Shown: positions 1 through 9,034, counted from the stretch's first letter. The stretch is 64,000 bases of DNA from Arthrobacter sp. ISL-72 (GCF_018613755.1 NZ_JAGGPP010000010.1:1-64000); one strand, 5' to 3'. The notes: generated from the letters alone by a model not told the origin. Numbers and translations are program-made.

Positions 1-608
1 AGGCGGTTGCGGTCAACGACGACGGTCAGGTTGTCCAGCTTCTGGTGGGATGCCGACATCAGTGCTTCCCAGTTGCTGCCCTCCTGCATTTCACCGTCGC
101 CTGTGACAACGAAGACCCGCGAACCGCTCTTCAACAGTTTCGCGCCGATTGCGGTACCGACCGCAACCGGGAGACCGTGACCCAGCGGTCCGGTGTTGGT
201 TTCGACCCCGGGAACTTTCACTCTGTTCGGGTGCCCATTCAGTGCGGACAGGGGCGCCATGAACGTGTCCAGTTCAGAGACGGGGAAGAAGCCGCTGTGG
301 GCCAGAGTCGAGTAGAGGGCACCCGCGCAGTGGCCCTTGCTGAGGATGAAGTGATCCCGGTCTTCCTTGCGGGGATCCTCCGGATCGACATTCATCACCG
401 CGTCAAAGAGCACCGTCAGGATGTCGGTGACGGAGAAGTCCCCGCCAATGTGGCCCTGGCCGGCATCCGAAATCATTTTCAGGATGGAGCGGCGCGTAGC
501 CTGGGCGCGCTCGTGCAGCTTTGCGGCGCGGGTGGCGGGATCACCGTCCAGAACTTCCTGGCGGAGGGATCGCCAGGCTGCGGCCTGGGAAGCGTCTGCA
601 GTTAACAT
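1..608 (-). CDS. Transketolase, N-terminal (thiamine-diphosphate-binding) subunit, 3' end cut by window
   Basis: This gene runs off the left edge, so about 202 codons are visible. The protein begins MLTADASQAAAW and carries the transketolase motifs SKGHCAGALYS, ETNTGPLGHGLPVAVG and the thiamine-diphosphate motif GDGEMQEGSNWEA. Split transketolases of this kind move two-carbon ketol units between sugar phosphates, and the C-terminal half is normally encoded next to the N-terminal half, here presumably beyond the window. The ATG at 608 is favoured because family homology begins a few residues later; only a weak purine-rich site precedes it. An rpiB-like fragment is divergent, which fits a former pentose-phosphate or polyol gene group. 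Confidence 0.85.
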   Translation of the reverse strand, partial: MLTADASQAAAWRSLRQEVLDGDPATRAAKLHERAQATRRSILKMISDAGQGHIGGDFSVTDILTVLFDAVMNVDPEDPRKEDRDHFILSKGHCAGALYSTLAHSGFFPVSELDTFMAPLSALNGHPNRVKVPGVETNTGPLGHGLPVAVGTAIGAKLLKSGSRVFVVTGDGEMQEGSNWEALMSASHQKLDNLTVVVDRNR

Positions 609-771
609 TATTCATATCCATTCAGTAGTGACTGTATGTGCAACCATGTTACCCATGCCACATTTCAGCTGTCAATGCACTTGGGTGCCGGAGTCTCCGC
701 CGGCATTCGTCGGCCGGGAGAGCGGTGGCACCTCAAAGCCCGCTCATAGTGAAGGAAAAGGGAGAGCCATC

Positions 772-906
772 GTGACTGAATTACCTGTCATTCCGCGGGT
801 TCACATGGCAACTGACCACGCCGGCATGGAGCTAAGCGCCCATCTGGTCGGCCACCTGATGGCCAAGGGATACGGAATGGTGGACCACGGACCCGCGGTT
901 TTATGA
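772..906 (+). pseudogene. rpiB: RpiB-like (ribose-5-phosphate isomerase B) 5' fragment
   Basis: A GTG start at 772 follows an AAGGGAGAG ribosome site and gives 44 residues ([15 protein letters not shown], then HGPAV) that match the N terminus of RpiB/LacAB sugar-phosphate isomerases. The family continues GPAVYDA. Here GTT TTA TGA stops the frame, and removing one T from the TTTT run at 899-902 would restore GPAVYDA. Very little RpiB sequence can follow, because serine dehydratase sequence begins within about 20 bases. This is a broken gene joined to a different one. The assignment of the first 44 residues is good, but no activity is expected. Confidence 0.7.
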
Positions 907-1565
907 CGCGCCATCGTGCGCCGCGACTCTTGGCGGACCTGCAGGCGAAAGACGACACCAGCGATCCATTGCGCGCGGTGGGTGGACTGGGTGAACTTGT
1001 TTGCGTTGGCGGTGAACGAAGAAAACGCGAGCGGCGGGCGGGTGGTACGGCACCGACAAACGGCGCGGCAGGCATCATTCCCGCGGTCCTGCACTACTTC
1101 ATGATGTTCACACCCGGAGCCACCAAGGAATCCGTGATCAGGTCCCTCCTCACGGCGGCGGCCATCGGCGTCCTGTACAAGGAGAACGCCTCCACCTCGG
1201 GCGCCGAGGTCGGCTGCCAGGGTGAGGTTGGGCCAGCCTGCTCCATGGCCGCCGGCGCCCTGTGCGAAATCCTCGGCGGAACCCCGCAGCAGGTGGAGAA
1301 AGCCGCGGAAATCGGCATCGAACACAATCTCGGCCTGACCTGCGACCCCGTTGGAGGCTTGGTGCAGATCCCCTGTATCGAACGTAACGCCATGGCCAGC
1401 AAGAAAGCAATCAAAGCGGCCCGGATCAGCCTGCGCGGGGACGGAAGCCACCACGTCTCGCTCGACTCGGCGATCAAGACCATGCGCGAGACCGGGGCAG
1501 ACATGAAGAGCAAATACGAGGAGACCTCGCGCGGCCGCCTCGCGGTCAACGTGATCGAATGCTGA
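907..1565 (+). pseudogene. sdaA: L-serine dehydratase (SdaA) C-terminal remnant with two frameshifts
   Basis: The C-terminal half of an iron-sulfur L-serine ammonia-lyase is readable only by changing frame twice. DPLRAV is followed after a four-base duplication (gtgg repeated near 985) by [21 protein letters not shown] in another frame. A one-base loss near 1049 then returns to [18 protein letters not shown] and on to the end VNVIEC. Cluster-ligand cysteines in [11 protein letters not shown] and LTCDPVGG remain. The N-terminal domain and roughly the first half of the enzyme are missing. The 5' boundary is fused to the RpiB fragment, so this is a deletion scar plus later decay. Confidence 0.8.
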
Positions 1566-1783
1566 ACCGGTTCAGGGCCACGTTACCGCTGGCCCCGGCC
1601 GCTCTGAACGTGGTGCGAAGGCCGGCGAGGCCGGCCATGTACTGCCGCACTCGGCCTATTTCGGGAATACAGCAGCCAGCCTGGTATTGGAGACCGTCAT
1701 GAGGGGAGACTATAAGGGCGACGACGCTGCCGATGAGCATTGCCGAATCTGAGGAGAATGGCGTGAACCGGCGCGCAGGCTCC
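1566..1783. other. Intergenic, GC-rich inverted repeat only
   Basis: No coding signal is seen. A short perfect inverted repeat, GGCCGGC-gag-GCCGGCC, near 1620-1637 could fold into a hairpin after the sdaA remnant and might have been its terminator. Confidence 0.4.
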
Positions 1784-2290
1784 CTAACGCGGAATCCTCC
1801 GAGCCCTGTGGGGCGCGGTCACGATGGTCCGCTTGTCGCCCTTGCGGGACAGGGTGATCCGGCCCAGCTCGTCCAGAGTGAAGATCTCGGGGCCGGCGAT
1901 GTTGCGAATGCCATTGAGTGGGGCGCCCGCGGCGACCTCCGCCACTGCATTGGCCACGTCCTTGGAGGCGATCGGCTGGATCGGTGCGGCGGGCAACCGC
2001 ACAGTGTCGCCGTCGGCGGTCCAGGACAGGACGGCGTCCATGAACTCCATGAACTGTGTAGCCCGGACGATCGAGAGGATGACAAAGTGGCCGATACCGC
2101 CCTTCCGGGCAGCGGGTAGAAGGTTGTCCGTGGAGGTCTGGAAGAAGGTTCGGGACGCGTCGTCGAAGTCGGGGATTCGTCAGGTCGTCGACGATGTCGA
2201 CTCCCGCCACCGCCTCGTCCAGTCCGGGGCCGCTGATGACATTGATGCCGGGCGGACTGCGAGTGAGGTACCGCCTGGTGCCCGGCGCTT
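1784..2290 (-). pseudogene. NmrA-like NAD(P)-binding (atypical SDR) protein, internally deleted and frameshifted
   Basis: Reading leftwards, the first part gives GPGLDEAVAGVDIVDDLTNP, then after a frame change FDDASRTFFQTSTDNLLPAA, RKGGIGHFVILSIV, and directly RATQFMEFMDAVLSWTADGD and PIQPIASKDVANAVAEVAAG. In intact relatives about 25-30 residues separate GHFVILSIV from the later ...YSIVRATQFMEF. The two SIV stretches have been collapsed into one, which looks like recombination between short repeats. The N-terminal dinucleotide-binding GxxGxxG is absent or unreadable. The likely parent is a YtfG/NmrA-type oxidoreductase. No function is expected now. Confidence 0.7.
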
Positions 2291-2608
2291 CACACCTATG
2301 TGGTCACTCCTTACCGGATGGCAGCGAACACCGTGAGCAGTCGATGCTCACGTACGCCGAGCTGGAGTCAATTGACGACGACATCGATGCCTACCTGGTC
2401 GATGCCGGACGTCCGTCCAGGCCACGCGGCTATCTGCCAACTCTTCATCCATCAGCGGTTGCTCCACCATCCAAACCCGTCTCAGTCAAGAGTCCGGCCA
2501 GCCATCGGGCGGTGGCGAGTGTACGAGTCAGTACAGCAAAGCCCTGACGCCCGACGAACCCGACCCTGTCCTCGGAGCATTTCTCCTCAGATGATCCGAC
2601 AGAGGCTG
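2291..2608. other. No recognisable gene
   Basis: Short open frames exist, including a plus-strand one at 2344 starting MLTYAELESIDDDIDAYL, but none has a convincing ribosome site or a family I recognise. Confidence 0.4.
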
Positions 2609-3082
2609 CTAGATCTGCATGGTCGGTCCGCTATCCTCGACTTCCCCGCGCCAGGCGCCGGTTTCGGTGCCGCGCGATTCGATGAAGTCCTTGAATTTAC
2701 GCATGTCGGCCTTGACCTGCATTTCGTCGATCTTCAGGACCGCACCTGCTTTCTCGGTGAAGGTTTCCGGCGCCCATTCGAAATGGACCTTGACTTGGGT
2801 GTGATTGGCATCCAGCGGCGTGAACCTGATGATGCCGGCGTGGGACTTGCCGTCCGTGCTGCGCCAAGCGATCCGGTCGTCAGGCTCTTGGTCAACAATT
2901 TCCGTGTCGAATTCCCGCTGCACACCACCTATCTTTGTAATCCAGTGGTTAGTGGTGTCGGTCAGCTGGGTTACGGATTCTACGCCGGACATGAACTGCG
3001 GAAAGGATTCGAACTGAGTCCACTGGTTATAGGCCGTACGGACCGGAACTGCGACGTCAACGGTTTCTTCAATCTTTTCCAT
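2609..3082 (-). CDS. SRPBCC (START/polyketide-cyclase-like) family protein
   Basis: A 157-residue protein, MEKIEETVDVAVPVRTAYNQ through WRGEVEDSGPTMQI. It has the features of the SRPBCC helix-grip fold: an N-terminal amphipathic strand, TAYNQWTQFESFPQFMSGVE, a hydrophobic cavity region, and a long C-terminal helix (KADMRKFKDFIESRGTETG). The ATG at 3082 is chosen over the more upstream frame because an excellent AGGAGGAAGAAG ribosome site lies just before it and family homology starts there. Members bind hydrophobic ligands, and many Arthrobacter copies are of unknown role. It stands alone among remnants, with intact frame and codon usage. Confidence 0.85.
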   Translation of the reverse strand: MEKIEETVDVAVPVRTAYNQWTQFESFPQFMSGVESVTQLTDTTNHWITKIGGVQREFDTEIVDQEPDDRIAWRSTDGKSHAGIIRFTPLDANHTQVKVHFEWAPETFTEKAGAVLKIDEMQVKADMRKFKDFIESRGTETGAWRGEVEDSGPTMQI

Positions 3083-3633
3083 CTTCTTCCTCCTGTCAAT
3101 GAGGGACGGCCCGTGAAAACGGGCCGGTAGCGGGCGCCTTTCTGCTGGAACTGGCAACCCCCACTCCTGAAAGGTAAATCCGCTGGCTACCTGTGTCCAT
3201 ACCTTCCAGGTCCATGAACAGCCCGCGAAAAATGACCGAGTAAGACTGGAACCGTGGTGGGCGTGGCCGCTGGCTGAATTCGTGTCGACCAAGCTCGCCG
3301 GCTCCGCTAATCAGGACTGGGGCCGGCTTACGGTTGAAGTCAAACTGGACAACCAAGGACGAATCCTGGTTGAAATCGCTGTAGCGGACCCACGTCGGCC
3401 GCAACCGCAGATACATCAAATTTGGCCGCCCGCTCCGCTCGCGCCCACCTGGAAACCTGAGGAAGTAGGGCTCCAGATCATGGCCGGCCGGCTCGTCTGC
3501 AATCCCTCATATCGCACAGTGCGTTCGTCGCCCGTCGCCAGGCCCCCGATCACCAGCGCACGCCGGGCCTCGCCCGAAGGTTCCACACCCAGCGGCAGCA
3601 CGTCAGCGAGTCGAATGCACGACCTCGAACTGA
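3083..3633. other. Degenerate stretch without a supported gene
   Basis: A plus-strand open frame from 3282 (LTVEVKLDNQGRILVEIAVA then KPEEVGLQIMAGRLV) has some protein-like character and could be a scrap of an ATP-binding anti-sigma-type protein. It lacks an N terminus and runs into unrelated sequence, so I do not call it. Confidence 0.3.
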
Positions 3634-3900
3634 GCGGTCACTGCGATCCCCACTACTCAACTCGGCCCCTTCGACGCGCCTTTCGGTGGGACCTTCACGT
3701 TTGCCGACCCCGATGGACGCTGGCTGCCCGCCGGGGACGCCCAGGAAATCCACGATGCCCTTGTAGTTGAAGGCACGCCGATCAAGATCGCCGGCCTCGA
3801 CGCCGACGTCGAAGGCACCGTCTGCACGTTCGAGCGTGAGCAGGGTGCCCTCGACGCCCTCGACAGCGGGCAGACGGACAAGGGCTACTTCGTCCGCTGA
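3634..3900 (+). pseudogene. C-terminal gene fragment of unknown family
   Basis: There is an 88-codon stop-free stretch with strong GC3 codon bias: FDAPFGGTFTFADPDGRWLP, then VEGTPIKIAGLDADVEGTV and GQTDKGYFVR before TGA. It has no start codon with a ribosome site, and a TGA lies immediately upstream in frame, so it looks like the tail of a deleted gene. I do not recognise the family. The coding signal is clear from composition, but the product is unknown. Confidence 0.4.
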
Positions 3901-3984
3901 GCGGCCCGAAGGGTTCAACGACCGGAACGCGGATGGCCCTACGTTGCGCCCGGGCTGCAAGTTGGAAAGAGGGCCGCGGCGGCA

Positions 3985-4123
3985 AAAAGGGTGTGCACAA
4001 TGTGCACACCCTGGGCTCAGGACTCGTTCGTACCGCCGCCGGACTGGGCCGGTTTGGGGATTTTCTGGAGTTCCCAGTGTTTTGCAGGGGCTGGAGTCCG
4101 GTTCGAGTCCCACCTCGGGCACG
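3985..4123 (+). repeat. Imperfect ~139-bp repeat, copy 1: palindrome plus tRNA-Leu-like 3' end
   Basis: The unit opens with a perfect palindrome at 3989-4011 (GGGTGTGCACA-a-TGTGCACACCC). It continues through GGACTGGGCCGG and CTGGAGTTCCCAGTG and ends with TCGAGTCCCACCTCGGGCAC at 4104-4123. The same order recurs at 28840-28978. The final 20 bases equal the T-loop/acceptor 3' part of an actinobacterial tRNA-Leu, but the 5' side of the T stem and the rest of the tRNA are absent, so no functional tRNA is here. It could be an attachment-site relic or an interspersed repeat. Confidence 0.65.
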
Positions 4124-4720
4124 TGTTTTCCTTGGTCAGAGGCTTGTGGCAATTGTTCATATGCGGGCCCCCTCGGGGGCTTTATTTCTTTTGGCAGTTA
4201 CGTTCCCTGCCACCTCCATTCTGAGTGTGGCGGCCGGGTTAGGGACTGGCTGCTCTTCATGGTTTCCGCTGGCCTCCATGACATAAAGTTTGTGGATTTG
4301 GAGCGTGATGTCCAGTGGTTCCGGGTATGCGGCTGGTTCTGGATATCTGTTCATTGAGTGTGTGTTGGTTGACTACATGTCGGAATGGTGAGACGCCGAA
4401 GTGGTGTCTGTGGGCCGCCCTCGGGTCCGCATGCTGGCGCGAGCACGACCGCGCGACGCGAGGCTCCTCCGCAAGCCGATATCCGTTCTTTCATCCCTCT
4501 GGAGTAGGGGAGTGGTGGCTACCCGAGTTGGAAGTAGCTTCCCATCTAAGCGCGTTATCTCCTCCCTTTGCGGGGACAGTTCGGTTGAACCCGTATCTTG
4601 TCAGGGGCACCAGGTTGCCCGGAAGCCGGCGCTCGAGCAGTTCCAATTTTCGGAGCCGCCGTGCGGATGAAGGGACTAAAATCTGAAGCGCATATTGCTT
4701 CCTGGATTGGAAGGTTCACC
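4124..4720. other. No gene seen
   Basis: Nearly 600 bases with no supported coding frame. It probably includes the promoter of the downstream hydrolase, but no clear -35/-10 pair stands out. Confidence 0.4.
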
Positions 4721-5743
4721 ATGCGCCAGTCTTCCCGTAGAAGCTCTCCGGCGGTTGGAGCCGCGGTTTCCGGGCCGCGGAAGAAGCCCGGGCGCTGGCT
4801 GCGCCGCCTGCGCATCGCGGCGCTCGTTGTCCTGGGGCTGATCCTGGTGTCCACGGTGGTCAACCTGGTCCTGGAGTGCAGGGAGAAGGCGACGATCCCT
4901 GCCTATGGTGAGCGGGTTGAGGTGGCCGGCGGCGCCTTGAACGTGGTCCGGAGCGGGAACGGCGGGGCGAACGGGGGGCCGCCGATCGTCCTGCTCAGTG
5001 GCCTTGGAACTGCCGCCCCTGGTTTGGACTTCGCTCCTTTGATCCGCGAACTCAACGGCTTCGAGGTGATCGTGGTGGAAGGGTTCGGGTACGGCTACAG
5101 CGATGTGGAAGCCAGTGCACGGATCAACGAGCACATCAGCAAGGAGCTCCACGAGGTGCTGGCCAAACTCCAGGTCCGGCAGCCCTATGTTTTGGGAGGC
5201 CACTCGATCGCCGGGTTTTACATGCTGGACTACGCCAACCGGTACCGCTCGGAGGTCTCTGCGGTGGTAGGCATCGACGCGACGATACCGAAGCCCGGGG
5301 ACCATCCGGTGGAGGAGCCGCAGCCGGGCATTAACTGGGGCAAGGTCCTGGCCGCCAGCGGGTTGGTCCGTGCGGTGGTCACGGTGGCGCCTGGCGTCGT
5401 CGAACCGGACGGCAACGCTTATTCGGAGGAGGAGCTGAAGCGCATGCGCACCATGATGATGTGGAACTTCGGCAATTCCGCCGTAGCGGATGAAACTGCC
5501 CGCATCGGGAACAACGCAGCCGCGCTCCGGGGAGTCACCTATCAGGACGACTTGCCCGTCCTGGCCTTCGTTGCCGATGAAAAGAATGACAGAACAGCCA
5601 CCAAGACAGCCGCGGTGCAGAAGCTCCTGGAGAACGTCAAACGGAACCGGGTTCTCACCCTTGAGGGCGGGCATTACCTGCACTGGACGCAGTCCAAGCG
5701 GATGGCAGAGGAAATCCGGTCATTCCTGACCCCCGCAGGGTAA
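4721..5743 (+). CDS. Membrane-anchored alpha/beta hydrolase
   Basis: A 340-residue protein. A basic N terminus (KKPGRWLRRLR) is followed by one transmembrane segment (IAALVVLGLILVSTVVNLVL, about residues 28-48), then an alpha/beta-hydrolase fold. The oxyanion region is VLLSGLGTAAPG, the nucleophile elbow is GGHSIAG, and the catalytic histidine is likely in LEGGHYLHW near the C terminus. It is probably anchored with the catalytic domain outside. The ATG at 4721 is chosen for the GGAAGG site before it; upstream in-frame codons lack one. Substrate unknown. It is convergent with the MFS gene through a shared terminator. Confidence 0.85.
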   Translation: MRQSSRRSSPAVGAAVSGPRKKPGRWLRRLRIAALVVLGLILVSTVVNLVLECREKATIPAYGERVEVAGGALNVVRSGNGGANGGPPIVLLSGLGTAAPGLDFAPLIRELNGFEVIVVEGFGYGYSDVEASARINEHISKELHEVLAKLQVRQPYVLGGHSIAGFYMLDYANRYRSEVSAVVGIDATIPKPGDHPVEEPQPGINWGKVLAASGLVRAVVTVAPGVVEPDGNAYSEEELKRMRTMMMWNFGNSAVADETARIGNNAAALRGVTYQDDLPVLAFVADEKNDRTATKTAAVQKLLENVKRNRVLTLEGGHYLHWTQSKRMAEEIRSFLTPAG

Positions 5744-5767
5744 GCCGCCTAACTGACCCCAGACATC

Positions 5768-5806
5768 AAGCGGGCGCCCCGACCATCTAAATCGAGGCGC
5801 CCGCTT
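5768..5806. terminator. Bidirectional hairpin terminator
   Basis: Perfect 11-bp arms AAGCGGGCGCC and GGCGCCCGCTT flank a 17-base loop between the converging hydrolase and MFS genes. Terminal AA/TT pairs on both sides suit termination in both directions. Confidence 0.75.
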
Positions 5807-5817
5807 CATGTGTGCCG

Positions 5818-7269
5818 CTAGGCGGGCGTCGCTACTGTCCGCCGTCGGGCTGGTGAGGCTGCAACCAGCAGGGCAGCGATGGCGACGGCGGCGCTCAGCA
5901 CCAGGCCGGGCCTGTACTGCTCGAGCATGGCTGCGGCACTTGGGATCGTGCCGCTGTCCGAGTGGCCTCCACTGACCATGGCTGTGGTGACTGCCAGGAC
6001 CAGGGCAGCCCCGACCTGGGTGCTGGTCTGGATGAGCCCGGCTGCCAGGCCCTGCTCGGAGTCCTTGATGCCCGCGGTCGCCTGGACGTTGATGGACGGG
6101 AAGGCCAGGGCAAAGCCGATGCCCAGCAGGACGATCGAGGGCAGGATGTCCAGGGCGTAGTTGGGTGTGGTGCCCACTCGCAGGAACAATACGTATCCGA
6201 GGCCCATGGAGGCCAGTCCGGTCAGGATCAACCGTGTGGCACCGAACACGTTGATCAGGCGGTCGGCGAACGGCGCGCTGGTGGCGACGATCAATCCGGC
6301 CGGCAGCAGGGCCATGGCCATCCCCAGCGGGCTCCACCCCAGGACGGATTGCAGGAAGAGCGTGACGATGAACTGGAAGCTGAGGTAGGAGCCAAAAAGT
6401 CCAACCGCGCTGAGGTTGGCTCGTGCCACCCAGCCCTCGCGCAGGATGCCAAAGCGGATGAGCGGGTGCCTGACTTTGTTCTCGATGACGGCGAAGGCTG
6501 CCAGCACTACGGCAGAGATGATGAATCCGGCGATTGTTGCCACAGACCCCCAACCCTGTTCCGGTGCGGACACCAGCGTGTAAACGAGTCCTAGCATGCC
6601 CAGCGCCAAGGTGACGGCGCCCCAGATGTCGTGACCGCTGTCCGTGGCATCGGGCGTGTCCCGCGGGATGAAGCGGTGGCCCAGGATGACCACCAGCACG
6701 GCGATGGGAACGGAGACCAGGAACGTCCACCGCCAGCTCAAGCTGGTCATGAGACCGCCGACGACGAGCCCCAGGGAGAAGCCGCTGGCACCGAACGTCG
6801 TAAAGATGGAGAGTGCCTTGTTGCGTTCACGGCCCTCGGCGAAGTTTGTGGTGATGATGGAGAAGCCCGTGGGAGCGGTGAAGGCGGCCGCGAGTCCCTT
6901 CACGAACCGTGTGGCGATGAGGATTGCAGGGTCATTCACGAGGCCGCCCAGCAGGGAAGCGGCCGCGAAGACCGAGAGGGCAATGAGGAAGATCCGGCGG
7001 CGGCCCAGGAGATCCGCGAGCCGGCCGCCCAGCAGCAGCAGGCTGCCGTAGCCAAGGACGTACGCGGAGACAATCCACTGCAGGGAATCCGTGCCGAGGT
7101 TCAGTTCGTGGCCGATGGACGGCAGGGCCACGCCCACCATGGACACATCCAGCCCGTCAAGGGCCAGGACGGTGCAGACAACCATCAGCAGGAGCCACTG
7201 GGCCCGGGTCCAGCGGACGGCCGTGGCGAGTGATCCGGCAGTTCGTTCGAGGGCGGTAGGTGATGTCAT
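5818..7269 (-). CDS. MFS multidrug efflux transporter, DHA2 (14-TM) type
   Basis: A 483-residue integral membrane protein with the first helix WLLLMVVCTVLALDGLDVSM, the MFS loop motif GGRLADLLGRRRIFL after helix 2, and the drug-antiporter motif C region (ASGFSLGLVVGGLMTS). The length and about 14 hydrophobic segments fit DHA2 proton-driven drug exporters. ATG 7269 is taken because the alternative upstream start is a TTG without a ribosome site. It diverges from a MarR regulator, and ATGACGYG repeats lie between them. Expected role: export of an aromatic or drug-like compound, derepressed by MarR ligand. Specific substrate unknown. Confidence 0.88.
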   Translation of the reverse strand: MTSPTALERTAGSLATAVRWTRAQWLLLMVVCTVLALDGLDVSMVGVALPSIGHELNLGTDSLQWIVSAYVLGYGSLLLLGGRLADLLGRRRIFLIALSVFAAASLLGGLVNDPAILIATRFVKGLAAAFTAPTGFSIITTNFAEGRERNKALSIFTTFGASGFSLGLVVGGLMTSLSWRWTFLVSVPIAVLVVILGHRFIPRDTPDATDSGHDIWGAVTLALGMLGLVYTLVSAPEQGWGSVATIAGFIISAVVLAAFAVIENKVRHPLIRFGILREGWVARANLSAVGLFGSYLSFQFIVTLFLQSVLGWSPLGMAMALLPAGLIVATSAPFADRLINVFGATRLILTGLASMGLGYVLFLRVGTTPNYALDILPSIVLLGIGFALAFPSINVQATAGIKDSEQGLAAGLIQTSTQVGAALVLAVTTAMVSGGHSDSGTIPSAAAMLEQYRPGLVLSAAVAIAALLVAASPARRRTVATPA

Positions 7270-7366
7270 GTCCGCTAATCTATATGACGCGTCATTCAAT
7301 GACAAGGAATATGACGCGGAATATTATGACGTGGACTTGAGTTCGCTGTTCGGCTAAAATCGGTGC
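7270..7366. promoter_or_regulatory. Divergent MarR/MFS control region
   Basis: It contains the perfect palindrome ATGACGCGTCAT at 7284-7295 and two further ATGACGYG half-like copies starting at 7311 and 7326. The spacing of 15-27 bases between copies fits binding of MarR dimers that would repress both genes. Confidence 0.6.
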
Positions 7367-7744
7367 ATGGCATCGACGACGGACCGCACGCTGGTTGAGC
7401 AATGGCGCAGCATCCAGGACGTGTACTTCCGCACCTCCTGTGCCCTTGACCGGACACTGGAAGCCAAATTCAGCATCGGCCTGAACGAGTTCGAAATCCT
7501 GGACCTGGTGGCGGAGAACAGCAAAGCATCCTGCCGGATGAAGGAACTCAGCGAACGGACTCCCATGAGCCAGAGCGCCGTCTCCAAGGTGGTGGACAGG
7601 CTGGAGAAGGCCGGGCTGCTGACCCGGCAATCCTGTGCTGAGGACCGCCGTTCGCTGTACCTGGAACTCACTGAGGCGGGCCGAAAGCTCCACCAGGCGG
7701 CCGCCGTCGAACATCGCGCGCTCCTCAAGGAAAACCTGGCCTGA
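7367..7744 (+). CDS. MarR-family transcriptional regulator
   Basis: A 125-residue protein with the MarR winged helix: LNEFEILDLVAENSKASCRM, recognition helix MSQSAVSKVVDRLEKAGLLT, and wing RQSCAEDRRSLYLELTEAGR. It is slightly short for MarR (usually 140-150), with an abbreviated C-terminal dimerisation helix, but the frame is intact. It is divergent to a DHA2 exporter with palindromic sites between, the usual arrangement for ligand-controlled repression of efflux. Confidence 0.88.
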   Translation: MASTTDRTLVEQWRSIQDVYFRTSCALDRTLEAKFSIGLNEFEILDLVAENSKASCRMKELSERTPMSQSAVSKVVDRLEKAGLLTRQSCAEDRRSLYLELTEAGRKLHQAAAVEHRALLKENLA

Positions 7745-8785
7745 GGCTTCCGCGACCCGGCCAGGCCCGGCGCGGCGACGGACTGCTATGCACTTTCCCA
7801 GGCAATAGTCAGCTTTGCGGCGGGTGCCGGATTCGCTTTGCCTGTGAGGGTTCACGACGAGTTCGGCACTGGGACAACGCCAGGACATGGCCTTTTGACC
7901 GCATGACACGGACTGGTTGGCTGGTCCGGGCAACGATGGCGGCACTGATCCCTGGGGCCTCCATTTGCCCGTGCTGAGGCAATTGGGTCGATCGGTTGAC
8001 TCGACAGCGAATGCAGCCCATCAGCTCGGCACGTCCCTTTGCCGGGGTCTTGACTGTCAGATTTGCCTGGTGTCCTGACAGCGGAGTCACTGCGGGGTTT
8101 GAGGGTCGGAAGTGCAGCCTGGGGAACCGGGCACGGCTCAGAATTTCGTGAGGAAGTAAGCGACAAAGGAGCGCCAAACGAAATCTGGATCGTGAGCGGC
8201 GCATAGCGCCCTGGTTGCGCGGAGGATCCGCCCAGTGATGATGGGGATCAGAATGACAAACAGCGAAGTTGCTTCTGGTTGTTCATGGAGGTGGGGGAGT
8301 AGGCGGCATGACGAGGAGAGGCCGGTGGGAATGCGCTGGTGCGTGCTTGAGCGCGCTGCGGATTTTGACCTCGTCGATGGGGCGCCATGATCAGTTGGGT
8401 GACAAGGTTCTTTCGCAGTGGCAACCCGCTCCTCGAGCGACGGCGAGGTGTTCTGACTCTATGGACACCTTCTCGAGAATTTTCCGACGAACATGCTTTT
8501 GCTCGTGTCCTCAAGCGAGAGTATTATGTCGATTCTTCCCAACTCACCCGCCGGTCGCACTTTCTTGGCGTTGTCGATGAAGTCTCCGATCACCGCACCC
8601 AACGGAGAGAAAACAAAGCCGAACGTCAGGGACGCAGGCCAATCGTCGGGGTCATCGCCGGAGGCAAGCGTTGCGCCCTAAGTCCGACCGACATCAGCAC
8701 CACGAAGCTCTTGTGGCACTAACCTCGGGTGCTCTAGCCTATGGACTCAGGCCAAAACGAGCCTGCACAACTGGGGAGGTGTGTC
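7745..8785. other. About 1 kb without a supported gene
   Basis: No frame here has a good ribosome site with plausible protein sequence. A few plus-strand frames overlap with inconsistent codon bias. It may be decayed DNA. Confidence 0.4.
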
Positions 8786-9034
8786 ATGGCTGAAATCAGC
8801 GCTTTACTGGCAGGGCTGACGGCCGAAGAACTTGAAGAAATCAGGGCGCTGGGCCCAAAGGGGCATCTGGGACGGCATCTCATCGAAGCCCTGGATCGGG
8901 CGGCAGGTGGGCCAGATGCGGGGAGGGGCTTCTACGTGCTCGACGGGTCGGTCAACGGAAACGGGGGACAGTTCCACATTCTCCGCAATGACGTTAGCGA
9001 TCGGATCTTCCAACCCCAGACCGCCCAGGGCTAG
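8786..9034 (+). CDS. Small hypothetical protein, 82 aa
   Basis: MAEISALLAGLTAEELEEIR through FHILRNDVSDRIFQPQTAQG. A strong GGGGAGGTG ribosome site at 8774-8782 precedes ATG 8786 and decides the start over the upstream ATG at 8741. The protein is acidic and soluble, with an N-terminal helical half and a glycine-rich middle (LDGSVNGNGGQ). I do not recognise the family. It stands isolated between two empty stretches. Confidence 0.6.
   Translation: MAEISALLAGLTAEELEEIRALGPKGHLGRHLIEALDRAAGGPDAGRGFYVLDGSVNGNGGQFHILRNDVSDRIFQPQTAQG

Noticed and set aside
45..605. Plus-strand open frame of 186 codons at the left edge
   Set aside because: It is antisense to the clear transketolase sequence on the minus strand.
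2344..2547. Small gene starting MLTYAELESIDDD
   Set aside because: The opening looks protein-like, but it degenerates into proline/serine-rich sequence and lacks a ribosome site.
4085..4126. Functional tRNA gene ending at 4123
   Set aside because: Only the T-loop and acceptor 3' side match tRNA-Leu. The T-stem 5' side does not pair, and the anticodon and D arms are absent. The same holds for 28959-28978.
4676..5683. Long minus-strand frame opposite the alpha/beta hydrolase
   Set aside because: It mirrors the high-GC third positions of the real gene; composition is His/Arg/Gln-rich and family-free.
8387..8722. Possible gene in the empty stretch after MarR
   Set aside because: No ribosome site, odd codon usage and no recognisable family; overlapping frames are equally poor.
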